Source: Bartonella bovis 91-4 (GTDB lineage Bacteria > Pseudomonadota > Alphaproteobacteria > Rhizobiales > Rhizobiaceae). Taken from it: a stretch of 28,200 nt of DNA. Of this stretch, positions 1 to 7,581 are shown in pieces (position 1 is the first letter of the stretch; each line of letters opens with the position of its first letter). A model generated the notes under the pieces. It worked only from the letters and a program-made list of their open reading frames with translations. It searched no databases and was not told where the DNA came from. Location of the stretch: positions 241,569 through 269,768 of the forward strand of contig NZ_CM001844.1 in the NCBI RefSeq assembly GCF_000384965.1, given 5' to 3'. The translations under genes and the position numbers were made by a program.

Positions 1-824
1 TGGAAAAATCAAAGAAATCTTTTGAGACAAATGAATTAAATGGGTGTTCTTATCGTGAGCCTTTTGCTGGTGGCGGCGGATTGGCTCTAAAACTTCTTTA
101 AATGACGATGTGAAAGATATTTACATTAACGATATTGACCCGTTCATTTGGAGTTTTTGGCATTGTGTTTTGTACAAAACAGAAGAATTAATAGAAAAGA
201 TTAACACGACGACTATTAACTTAGAAGAATGGTACAAACAAAAGGAATTTTTTCTTGAAAAAGCACAGATGTCTTGCCGTAGGATTTGCTGCCCTCTTTT
301 TGAATCGAACAAACAGATCAGGAATTATTAAAAATGCTGGTCCCATTGGAGGAAAAGAGCAAACTGGAAATTACAAAATAGACTGTAGATTCAATAAAGA
401 AAATTTAATTGGCAGAATTAGAAATATAAGCGCAAAAAAAGATAGGATATATTTAACACAGCTAGATGCACAGGAGTTTTTACTACGTTATGGAAGTACA
501 GATAAAGATAAAAACATTTTCCTTTATATAGATCCTCCATATTTTAAAAAGGGTAAAGGGCTGTATACTTCATTTTATAAAACTAAAGATCATCATTATT
601 TAGAAAATATCATTTCTGAACATGTAAATGCTCTTTGGTTAATTACTTATGACAACGTAGAAGAAGTTAAATTCTTGTATGATCAATATCCTAAAATAGA
701 ATTTGATATACGCTATTCTCTACAAAATAAGAGACAAGCTCAAGAACTGATGATTTTCTCACCCAAAATCAAAATTCCACAATCACTAGAACAGAATATA
801 CCATCACTTTGCAACGCGGCTTAA
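1..824 (+). pseudogene. DNA adenine methylase (D12 class), frameshifted, 5' end off the window
   Basis: This would transfer a methyl group to adenine N6 in DNA. Three frame segments together give a D12-type enzyme. The SAM-binding motif EPFAGGGGLAL is at about 57-89 and its frame ends at a TAA at 99-101. The next frame (about 101-270) carries DIYINDIDPFIW. The third frame, the same as the first, runs to 824 with FLNRTNRSGII, IGGKEQTG, DARF-like DCRFNK and the catalytic DPPYF at about 531-545. The two shifts compensate each other, so a single ancestral gene is clear. No long homopolymer lies at either break. The gene is convergent with the phage late operon. It is probably inactive, because motif I and the DPPY motif are no longer in one polypeptide. 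It could be a phage accessory or anti-restriction gene. Confidence 0.85.
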
Positions 825-1078
825 CTGTTTTCATAAGCAAATCCGAATCCTCAAAATTTTTTACAAGTTTGGTTATTTTAAAGGAGGGACGTGGTGGTTC
901 TAATTTTTTGAGAACCACTATTTCAAATGTGAGAAAATATTATCATTGCATCTATCAAACGTACAAAATCAATCATCAATAAAAAGATCATAACTATTTA
1001 CTTGAAAAATAAGACATCATTTTTACGCTTTGGTAGGTAATGGTCATTTCTTTTGTTTCTGTAAGTACAGTATGTTGT
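825..1078. other. Non-coding gap between converging genes
   Basis: I find no credible gene here. It contains a hairpin at 894-918 and an isolated strong Shine-Dalgarno-like AAAGGAGG just before it (about 880-887). The reading frame after that site, starting GTG, stops after six codons. The rest is AT-rich without recognised structure. Confidence 0.5.
894..918. terminator. Hairpin between converging methylase and lysis genes, possible terminator
   Basis: The 8-bp arms GTGGTTCT and AGAACCAC match perfectly around a 9-base loop. It lies between converging genes, where a bidirectional terminator is expected. Neither side has a good run of T after the stem, so a terminator role is uncertain. Confidence 0.35.
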
Positions 1079-1294
1079 TCATTTTGTCCTGCTAACATGT
1101 TTCCACCCACATAGCTGTTTTCCGTGCTGATTATGTTTTAAAATATCTCGTGCTAAGTTTGAACTGATAGCGTTGTAATCTTTTTGATCTAAATAGATTG
1201 GCATCCACCCGAGACAAGAAGAATTTTCATTTATCGCGCACCCAGTTAGAGAGATCAGAGTGCACATCATCATCATGTTTCTTGTTAATCTCAT
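1079..1294 (-). CDS. Small lipoprotein, probable outer-membrane spanin (Rz1-like)
   Basis: This 71-residue protein has a short lipoprotein signal: basic MRLTRN, a hydrophobic stretch, and the lipobox LTGC with Cys19 as the likely lipidated residue. The mature part has the pattern GWMPIYL, D, ILKHNQHG, LCGW, which I recognise from small lipoproteins next to endolysins in alphaproteobacterial phages. The gene starts inside the previous small gene in another frame, with a 68-base overlap, as Rz1 genes overlap Rz. With an inner-membrane partner it would fuse the outer and inner membranes at the last step of lysis. The lipoprotein call is firm; the spanin role is inferred from position and architecture. 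Confidence 0.6.
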   Translation of the reverse strand: MRLTRNMMMMCTLISLTGCAINENSSCLGWMPIYLDQKDYNAISSNLARDILKHNQHGKQLCGWKHVSRTK

Positions 1295-1442
1295 TTTCTA
1301 TTTCCAGTCTTGTTGTCGTTGCCTTTAAAGGATCCTCTGTTTGTTTGTGTTGTTCAACTTTCTTTCCAATCTGACAAACATTCGCGAAAATTTCTAAAAG
1401 AGCAGCAGATGCATCAAGTATAATCTCAAGATATTTTTTCAT
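1227..1442 (-). CDS. Small coiled-coil protein, possible inner-membrane spanin (Rz-like)
   Basis: This 71-residue protein has a good ribosome site (AGGAGA, 7 bases before ATG) and sits 33 bases after the endolysin gene. Residues 4-23 form a hydrophobic but amphipathic segment with three acidic residues, weaker than a normal membrane anchor. The rest is charged and helical (EIENEINKKHDDD) and ends in WVRDK. Its 3' end overlaps the lipoprotein gene out of frame, the layout of Rz/Rz1 pairs, so an i-spanin is the best guess. The weak membrane segment is the main argument against this; a soluble lysis-associated protein is the alternative. Confidence 0.5.
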   Translation of the reverse strand: MKKYLEIILDASAALLEIFANVCQIGKKVEQHKQTEDPLKATTTRLEIENEINKKHDDDVHSDLSNWVRDK

Positions 1443-1475
1443 CCGCAGATCTCCTGTGCACTTTACAATAGCTTT

Positions 1476-2663
1476 CTAAATTGCTCTGCCTCTCTTGTAG
1501 GCTTTTAGATAAGTTCTTTTGACACGATCTGACACGAGTACAATAATCCAACCTACAAAAATGGCCCCAATCCACCAATGATCAGAAATTGCTTTACCAA
1601 TATGAGCAAGTGGCTCTACAAGAGCACTCATTTTTCCTATAGAGAGTTTGAGATTATCAAATGCTCCCATTTTGTTTGCTTCTATGAGAGTTGAACCAGC
1701 AACAACAGCCCCTCCCACCATTTGGGTTTTATCTGCATCTTTAATAATGTTTGTACCGTTTTTTCTCAAATCGGCCATACTTACACCAGAACGGCGAGGA
1801 CTAATCATTGGAGTTGCTACATCGAGGGCTTCTTGAGTTTTCGCACCAACAACACCATCAACTTCTAAATTATGGTCAGCTTGAAAAGAAAAGATTGCAC
1901 TGCGTGTATCTGGTCCATAATCACTATCAATCGCAAGGGGATAACCAAGATCATTGAGACGTTTTTGCAGTGCTTCAACACGGTAGCCTTTGGATCCTAG
2001 TCGCAAACCATTGGCACGAATAGGATTACTGACTGCTGCTGATTTTTTTGTGAGGGCAAAGTAAGCATTGCGCATGCGTTGGCCATATTCTTTGACCATA
2101 CCAGTGCCATTGTAAACGCGTGCAATGGCATCAAAATCCTTGTCTCGCAAACTTGAAGCAAGACCACGAACTTTGAAAAAAGTAAACATCGCTTTTATTT
2201 GTTCATCTTCACACGAACACATGCTAGTGACAAAGTCTTGAACAGTGTTCCAATTAAGAATACCATAGTTATTTCCCATAATTTGACCTGCACCATAAGA
2301 AGCAGATTTTAAAGCAGCTTCTTCATCAAGTGTTATAGCAGCAATGAGTAACTTTAAAGCTTGAGTGTTGGTCTTTTGTTCTTTGTATCCTCCTTTTTTA
2401 GGGCTAATCCACTCCTCTCTAGCAAGATCTTCTTTGATTGCTTGTTGACGCTTATGAAAGGGCAAATTTTTATAAAACTGATGTTTTTCAAAAAGGACTT
2501 TTACACGCCCTTCATCATCAAAACCTTTACCATCTGACTCAACAGAAATAATCGCAGCAACCACAGCTTCTTCACACCCGATCTCTTGTGCTAAGGATTT
2601 AACCAAACCTTGTGTACGCGCTTTGCAGTTACCACTGAGTAATTTTTGGATAATCTGTGTCAT
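1476..2663 (-). CDS. Endolysin: N-acetylmuramidase with peptidoglycan-binding domain and C-terminal membrane helix
   Basis: This enzyme hydrolyses the MurNAc-GlcNAc bond of peptidoglycan to release virions. Residues 1-205 match the N-acetylmuramidase family (DUF3380): SVESDGKGF with probable catalytic Glu42, VLFEKHQF, SYGAGQIMGNNYG and ARVYNGTG. Residues 218-280 are a PG_binding_1 domain (LRLGSKGYRVEALQKRL, DYGPDTRSAI, VDGVVG). After a linker, residues 363-378 (WWIGAIFVGWIIVLVS) form a clear membrane helix followed by a basic tail. At 395 residues it is longer than a plain muramidase because of this anchor. The start overlaps the stop of the gpD-like gene (ATGA). No separate holin is visible nearby, so the membrane part may help with export or holin function; that is inference. 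Confidence 0.85.
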   Translation of the reverse strand: MTQIIQKLLSGNCKARTQGLVKSLAQEIGCEEAVVAAIISVESDGKGFDDEGRVKVLFEKHQFYKNLPFHKRQQAIKEDLAREEWISPKKGGYKEQKTNTQALKLLIAAITLDEEAALKSASYGAGQIMGNNYGILNWNTVQDFVTSMCSCEDEQIKAMFTFFKVRGLASSLRDKDFDAIARVYNGTGMVKEYGQRMRNAYFALTKKSAAVSNPIRANGLRLGSKGYRVEALQKRLNDLGYPLAIDSDYGPDTRSAIFSFQADHNLEVDGVVGAKTQEALDVATPMISPRRSGVSMADLRKNGTNIIKDADKTQMVGGAVVAGSTLIEANKMGAFDNLKLSIGKMSALVEPLAHIGKAISDHWWIGAIFVGWIIVLVSDRVKRTYLKAYKRGRAI

Positions 2664-3979
2664 GAATTTTCCCCTTCCATATCAATAACACCTTCACCTT
2701 CATCATAAGATGCCTGAGGTGGGGCGTTATCATCTATTGTGTCATCTTTGTCTGGTGTGGTGTTTATGACGTTTTGCGCTGTATCTTCTTGCGCTTCATT
2801 AAACAATTCACACTCGATACTTGTTGTATAACCGCCTGCTGTATCCAACCGATGTTTGACACTTTTAATGCGCCATTGCTGTGGAATGTAAGGGCGGAAA
2901 GGTGGTGCTTGGATAAGCTTCATTTCAGCTTGAATGAACGCATCTCCGCCCATATCACACGAAAAGGTGGCTTTCCCACGAGATGATTTATTACGATAAG
3001 CTGCAATAGCTGCAACGGCTTCTGATTGATTGTGGTAGGTATATTTTAATTCATGAAAAGGTGCCTGACCGGTTTTGACCTCTTTCTTTTCACCACTGCG
3101 TAAATCATGATAGGTTGCTATCACACCTCCTTTCTTTTCTTCCTCTTGTTTTTCAACTTTGTCTTGTTTTCCAAGTGTTTTTTTTGATCGAGCTAATGAG
3201 CGCAGAGGGGTCTCATCCATATGAATAGATGCTTCATCATCATACTGTTCAATTGTTTCCGGGTTTTGTGCTGCTGACGCGGCTTTTTGATCATCCCCTC
3301 CACCTGGTGTTAAGCCCTGGGCCTCACCTGCTTCATCGCGTGCACTATATTTAAAATCCCAAGCACTACACATCTTTTCATGAATAGTAACCACAGGGAG
3401 CATCTCTCCAGTAATGGCCTTACCTTCCCCACGTTTAGCAAGGACAAGCCTGCCATCCATAGGTTTTGCTACAGCATCATATTCTGCAGCAAGGCGTGTT
3501 GCAAAAGCCATATCGCTTTCACCGGTTTGATCAATATGACGCACGACAACCTTTGCAAGAGAAGGATCAACCTCGGGAACATAGCCATTGCGTGTTGCTA
3601 TCTGTTGGATAATGTTGCCCAGTGTTATCTGATGATAAGATTGGCTTTTTGGGGTTCGGTAAGAGGTATTCATAGAAGCTGCACGTCCTGTCACACTTAA
3701 ACTTTGTGGTGGACTGCTGACAGATATTTCATCAATCAGATAGGATCCCATGTCACGTGCTTTACCCTCTTCATAGCCCAGCGTTATAGAAAGAACTGTT
3801 CCAATTAAAGGGATCTGTAAAAAACCATTATCACTAATGCGAGCACGATCATCCAATTCTATAGTGATCCTGTCACTTTTGTCTTCTGCTTCATCGGTTA
3901 TTTCAATTGATAAAACATAATCCATTAAAGCTCTTGTGACATCCTCACCATTAGACATCACTCTGCAAAAAGGCTTCAT
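2660..3979 (-). CDS. Tail hub protein, P2 gpD-like (late control D)
   Basis: This 439-residue protein matches phage late control gene D proteins, which form the central hub of the baseplate joining tube and spike. Recognisable parts are the N-terminal MKPFCRVMSNGEDVT with SIEITDEAEDKSDRITIELDD, the GTVLSITLGYE strand region, and the central GESDMAFATRLAAEYDAVAK that is typical of the family. The C-terminal third is acidic and low in complexity. It overlaps the gpX-like gene before it (ATGA) and the endolysin after it (ATGA), so the three are translationally coupled. In P2 this gene also closes the tail operon. Despite the family name, it is a structural protein. Confidence 0.88.
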   Translation of the reverse strand: MKPFCRVMSNGEDVTRALMDYVLSIEITDEAEDKSDRITIELDDRARISDNGFLQIPLIGTVLSITLGYEEGKARDMGSYLIDEISVSSPPQSLSVTGRAASMNTSYRTPKSQSYHQITLGNIIQQIATRNGYVPEVDPSLAKVVVRHIDQTGESDMAFATRLAAEYDAVAKPMDGRLVLAKRGEGKAITGEMLPVVTIHEKMCSAWDFKYSARDEAGEAQGLTPGGGDDQKAASAAQNPETIEQYDDEASIHMDETPLRSLARSKKTLGKQDKVEKQEEEKKGGVIATYHDLRSGEKKEVKTGQAPFHELKYTYHNQSEAVAAIAAYRNKSSRGKATFSCDMGGDAFIQAEMKLIQAPPFRPYIPQQWRIKSVKHRLDTAGGYTTSIECELFNEAQEDTAQNVINTTPDKDDTIDDNAPPQASYDEGEGVIDMEGENS

Positions 3980-4200
3980 TGTTTACTACCCCAGAGCCTA
4001 ATGACCGGTGTTGCTTGAGGGTGGGGTAGGGCAGGCAAAACAATTTTCACTCCTGCTTTTAAAATGGGTCCAAGATCTGCAAGCCCATAATTTTTTGCAT
4101 AAACACGTTCAACAGCCAGTGCTTGCTGACCTTTTGGATAGTATTCCCAGCAAATGGCATCAACCATATCGCCATCTTTGGTAATGTAAATATCACTCAC
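3976..4200 (-). CDS. Tail protein X, P2 gpX-like
   Basis: This 74-residue protein has the gpX form, a short LysM-like fold: YITKDGDMVDAICWEYY, then VYAKNYGLADLGPILKAG and IVLPAL. In P2-type tails it acts near the hub in tail assembly. It starts with GTG, its GTGA overlaps the stop of the U-like gene, and GGAGGG lies five bases upstream, which fixes the start. Its position between U and D is that of P2. Confidence 0.88.
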   Translation of the reverse strand: MSDIYITKDGDMVDAICWEYYPKGQQALAVERVYAKNYGLADLGPILKAGVKIVLPALPHPQATPVIRLWGSKQ

Positions 4201-4586
4201 CAGATCCCTCCATCTCCCCCATATTCTCTCAGTTGTAATGTGAATTCTTGTTTGCGTGGATTGCCGTTTTTACCAAAAAAGCTCTGTTTTTCATTGACAG
4301 AAAGAATAACAAATTTTCCGACAACCTTGCCTTTACCAGTTACAAGTAAATGCGGTCCGCTATGCGCCATGCTACGCAGTCTTTCCAACTGGCCATAACC
4401 ACTCTTAAAACCTGGATAAATCACGCCTGATAAAGAATATTCGGCATTAGCAATGGCAGGCAACTGAAACGCTGCTTGACTGCCCAGACGTCCTTGTTCT
4501 ACCCATGGAACATCATAAGTCATGTCGAATGTTTGATAAGCTGCTGTTTCAACTGAAAAAATAAAGTCTCCCAACGCTAACATCAT
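4197..4586 (-). CDS. Tail protein U, P2 gpU-like
   Basis: This 129-residue protein matches phage P2 gpU: LALGDFIFSVETAAYQTF near the N-terminus, LEYS-like AEYSLSGVIYPGFKSG, GQLERLRSMAHSGPHLLVTG, and a C-terminal strand region with EFTLQLREYG. It is needed to complete the P2-type tail and probably sits at the tape-measure or hub end. Two consecutive ATG codons begin the frame; the second would give MLALGDF, the more usual family start. It follows the tape-measure gene by five bases and overlaps gpX. Confidence 0.88.
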   Translation of the reverse strand: MMLALGDFIFSVETAAYQTFDMTYDVPWVEQGRLGSQAAFQLPAIANAEYSLSGVIYPGFKSGYGQLERLRSMAHSGPHLLVTGKGKVVGKFVILSVNEKQSFFGKNGNPRKQEFTLQLREYGGDGGIW

Positions 4587-4591
4587 GACGC

Positions 4592-6679
4592 TTAATCCGA
4601 AAAATTGGAAGCAGCTGCTAAACGTTGTTGTCTAGCTTGATCTGCAAGAGCTTTGTTAACAGCAGCATTGATATCTTGCGGTGAACCACTGGCTCCACTG
4701 ATGTTCAAATTGTTAATTGTAATAGATGCATCAACCTCAGTGGACTTGTTAGGAGCCATAATCGGTTCAAACGTTTTAAAGTCTCCCACAGAAGGCTGTT
4801 TGCTCTCATTACTAATATACTCTCCACGTCTGTAGGCATAGCTCTCTGGAAGGGTGCTGGGGACAACAGTTGAATGAATAATCTCTTGTGCGTATGTTTT
4901 TGTCTCTTGTGTGAGATTTTTTAAACTCTCGGTAGTACTTTTGTTTACTGTAACGCTGAAACCTAGCTTGTCTTTGACAAAATCAGGCATCCAACCCATT
5001 AATTGTTGCACCGCACCAGAAAGCCATTGTGTCATGGCACTCCATTTGCTTTTAATACCATCCCACAGTCCCATAATCAGATTGGAACCAGCTTCATATA
5101 AACTGAGATTAGAAAACCATTCAAAAAATTGATTAATTGCCTCCCCAAGAGAGTCCCATAACCGCCCACAGGAGGCCATGACTTCATCCCAATTTTCATA
5201 AAGCCAATAAGCTGTTGCAACAAGCTTCTTAATACCATTAACGATATAACCAATGAGCGTGTATTTCATAATGAAATCACCCAGCATAACAAAAGCATCG
5301 CAAATCTTATTGAGAGCTGAAATAAACCAAGCTTTGACTGCCTCCCAATTCTTATAAAGCTTATATATCCCTGCAATAAGCCCTATAATCCAACCGCCGG
5401 GGAGAAGTATGATGATGGCTCCAAACTTATAAAAAGCGTCTGCAATCCCATCTAATAGTGCACTAAACCATTTTTTGATTTTATCCCAATAAACATAAAG
5501 CGCGACTCCTGCTGCAATGAGCCCTATAATAGCTGCTGCAATCCACCCAATAGGCGTTGTCATAACGGCTGTACCAAATGTAAAAAAGGCTACAGTCAGA
5601 GCAGCAATCGCGGCTATAAGTGGCCCTACAATGAAGGCAACAAGTGCTGCAAGACCTATTTTAAAAAGGCTTATTTCGCCAGTCAGTGGTTCTAACCATT
5701 TAAACCAGCCTTTAATACTTTCTGTAACATTTGTGATATTTTGTCTTAACTCAGAAGTCGGATCACATAAATCCTGTATAGCTTTTCTTACAATCCTCGC
5801 CCAATTTGCTACAGTTGTTTGAATGAGATCACGGTTTTCATCAATCAGCTTTGAAAAGGCATCAATCATATCATTGATCACTGGCATGAATTGTGCCCCA
5901 ATGAAATTGGCAACACCTCCCAGTTTTTTCTTAAAAGCCCCAAGCTTATCGCTTAAATCTGCAGCATAGTGGGCAACATCAGCCCCCATCAGCCATCCAC
6001 TCTTTTTTGCCTTTTCAAACAATTCTTTGATAGGCTCCATACCTTGCGAGAGCATGGCAGCCATTTCTTTACCATCACCACCAAAAAGAAGAGCAGCAAT
6101 ATGTTGCCTTTGCGCTTGATTGTCTATCTTACTCATCTTGTCGGTTATTTCTTCCAACAAGTTTGAATTTGATTTAAGTTTTCCAGAGGCATCTTTTACA
6201 GAAATTCCCAGCGCCTGAAACCCCATAATCCCTCTTTTTTGTCCGGCCAAAGCTTGTGCTGAACGCCTGTTTAAAACAGCCAAGGATTGTTGGAATTTCT
6301 CGGCAGAATAACCTGAGTTATCCGCTGCATCTCCCCATAACTGAAGATCTTTAACACTCATGCCTAAATGGCGCGATGCGTGATGAAGACTATCGCCCAT
6401 GTGCATGGTTTTCATAGTCACTGCAGTTAAACTTGCAACAAGACCACCACCAGCAAGGCCCAATGCGCCTGACAATACAGAAACACGGCTGGTTACTGCC
6501 CCCAAAGCATTGCCGACCCCTTTTAAACTTTCTGTCACTTTGCGTGTTGCTGCCATAAAGCGAGGGACTCTTAATTTATTTGATAAGTGTGTCAAACGCT
6601 TTTGAATACGCTTAATGGGTGCGGTTATCTTGTCTTCAAGGGTTAACCGCACCTTAGCGTCTGCGACTGTTTTGCTCAC
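4592..6679 (-). CDS. Tail tape measure protein (P2 gpT-like)
   Basis: This 695-residue protein sets tail length and is threaded through the tube during assembly. The N-terminus (VRLTLEDKITAPIKRIQKRL) and the following HMGDSLHHASRHLGMSVKDLQLWGDAAD region are typical of tape measures of this group. The middle (about residues 330-440) is strongly hydrophobic with several membrane-like helices, as expected for a protein that contacts the inner membrane during DNA entry. The rest is helical. It starts with GTG, whose GTGA overlaps the stop of the E' frame, so its translation is coupled to frameshifted chaperone synthesis. It directly follows the E/E' pair, as in P2-like and lambda-like tails. Confidence 0.9.
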   Translation of the reverse strand: MSKTVADAKVRLTLEDKITAPIKRIQKRLTHLSNKLRVPRFMAATRKVTESLKGVGNALGAVTSRVSVLSGALGLAGGGLVASLTAVTMKTMHMGDSLHHASRHLGMSVKDLQLWGDAADNSGYSAEKFQQSLAVLNRRSAQALAGQKRGIMGFQALGISVKDASGKLKSNSNLLEEITDKMSKIDNQAQRQHIAALLFGGDGKEMAAMLSQGMEPIKELFEKAKKSGWLMGADVAHYAADLSDKLGAFKKKLGGVANFIGAQFMPVINDMIDAFSKLIDENRDLIQTTVANWARIVRKAIQDLCDPTSELRQNITNVTESIKGWFKWLEPLTGEISLFKIGLAALVAFIVGPLIAAIAALTVAFFTFGTAVMTTPIGWIAAAIIGLIAAGVALYVYWDKIKKWFSALLDGIADAFYKFGAIIILLPGGWIIGLIAGIYKLYKNWEAVKAWFISALNKICDAFVMLGDFIMKYTLIGYIVNGIKKLVATAYWLYENWDEVMASCGRLWDSLGEAINQFFEWFSNLSLYEAGSNLIMGLWDGIKSKWSAMTQWLSGAVQQLMGWMPDFVKDKLGFSVTVNKSTTESLKNLTQETKTYAQEIIHSTVVPSTLPESYAYRRGEYISNESKQPSVGDFKTFEPIMAPNKSTEVDASITINNLNISGASGSPQDINAAVNKALADQARQQRLAAASNFSD

Positions 6680-7073
6680 TTTTTCTTATACCTTTCTGCA
6701 GCTTTACGGCGCCAAAACCAGAGCTCTTGAGGTTCCATTTCCATCATCTCTGAAAGGGACCAATGAAATACGATAGCAATATCGGCCATGAGTTCAGCGG
6801 CTGTTTCCCAAGTTAGGTATTCAGCCGCTCGGTAAAACCCTCCAAAATTTTTCCAATAGCTGCCATGTCACTGCCATCAAGTTCGTCAACAGCATCATAA
6901 GTCCATCCAGAAAGACGCGTGATCATAGCGGCCACCTGATCAGCGCTTTCCTTTTTATCGACAGCTCTTATGTCTTTCATTTTGACGCGACGAAGGCTGA
7001 TTTCGGTATAATCTTCTTCTTTTAATGTAAAAGGAAAAAGCAATTGATAAGTAACGTTTTGTTGTGTAGTCAT
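6676..7073 (-). CDS. Tail assembly chaperone gpE+E' made by -1 frameshift
   Basis: If ribosomes slip back one base on the heptamer at 6834-6840, translation leaves the E frame before its stop and continues to a TGA at 6676-6678, giving about 132 residues. The extra part reads YRAAEYLTWETAAELMADIA, then VFHWSLSEMMEMEPQELWFW and a basic tail RRKAAERYKKK. The MADIA-VFHW and E.L..WR pattern is that of the E' extension in P2-like tails. The pair of short and long chaperones binds the tape measure during tail assembly. The frame has no start of its own, which supports translation by frameshift. Confidence 0.82.
6813..7073 (-). CDS. Tail assembly chaperone, P2 gpE-like (short product)
   Basis: This 86-residue protein begins MTTQQNVTYQLLFPFTLKEE and contains ISLRRVKMKDIRAVDKKE and TRLSGWTYDAVDELDGSDM, the pattern of the gpE/gp41 tail assembly chaperone family. 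It begins one base after the tube gene and ends with TAA at 6813. It is the in-frame product; the longer E+E' product uses the slippery site near its 3' end. It should bind and order the tape measure before tube polymerisation and is not expected in the mature virion. Confidence 0.88.
   Translation of the reverse strand: MTTQQNVTYQLLFPFTLKEEDYTEISLRRVKMKDIRAVDKKESADQVAAMITRLSGWTYDAVDELDGSDMAAIGKILEGFTERLNT
6834..6840 (-). promoter_or_regulatory. Programmed -1 ribosomal frameshift site G GGT TTT (E to E')
   Basis: On the minus strand the E codons GAG GGT TTT ACC contain G GGT TTT in the right phase (X XXY YYZ). Slipping back one base re-pairs both tRNAs perfectly and opens the E' frame for a further 51 codons. 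The E stop follows six codons later. Tail chaperone frameshifts at this position are well known in P2, lambda and relatives. Confidence 0.82.
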
Positions 7074-7074
7074 T

Positions 7075-7581
7075 TTATAATCCTAAATTTTCTCTATGTT
7101 CTGCTAATTGATCAACGCCATTGAATTTTCTCACCATGTTGAAACCATCAATCTCAACAACTTCGACGCCATTTTGAACGTATTTGAAATAATTCAATGT
7201 ATAATTGATCGTTGTGACGGCCTTAGTACCTGGTTGCCATTGTCCAGGTTCATAGCCCTTGCAAAATCCACGCATGGAGATTGCAATCTTTTCTGCTGGT
7301 GCGCCTTGTGCTTGAACTGACCCACGCAGACAAATATCAATATTGGGTTTACCTAAAAGCCCCAGAAGTTCTGGAGAGCAATCTGCAATAGTCATAGAAA
7401 GTGTGAGTTGTTCCATTCCCATCTCGATATCAACGGGAAAATCCATGCCGCCTGCACGGAAACTTTCAACGACGAAATTTAAGTTTGGTAAAGTAACACT
7501 TTCACATTTTTCTTGATAGGGAATTCCATCAACATAAATGTTAAAATGTTTCAAAGCTCTTGGTAATCTGGGTGCAATCAT
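7075..7581 (-). CDS. Major tail tube protein (P2 gpFII-like)
   Basis: This 168-residue protein forms the inner tube of the contractile tail. It shows the family features: PRALKHFNIYVDG near the start, EKCESVTLPNLNF, MDFPVDIEMGMEQLTLSMT, LRGSVQ, and the C-terminal TTINYTLNYFKYVQNG followed by EIDGFNMVRKFNGVD. Length is normal for P2 FII (172 residues). The start overlaps the sheath stop (TAATG), so sheath and tube are made in linked amounts. Confidence 0.93.
   Translation of the reverse strand: MIAPRLPRALKHFNIYVDGIPYQEKCESVTLPNLNFVVESFRAGGMDFPVDIEMGMEQLTLSMTIADCSPELLGLLGKPNIDICLRGSVQAQGAPAEKIAISMRGFCKGYEPGQWQPGTKAVTTINYTLNYFKYVQNGVEVVEIDGFNMVRKFNGVDQLAEHRENLGL

Noticed and set aside
110..331. 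Separate small gene of 73 codons at the left end
   Set aside because: It is the middle part of the broken methylase (DIYINDIDPFIW) and not an independent gene.
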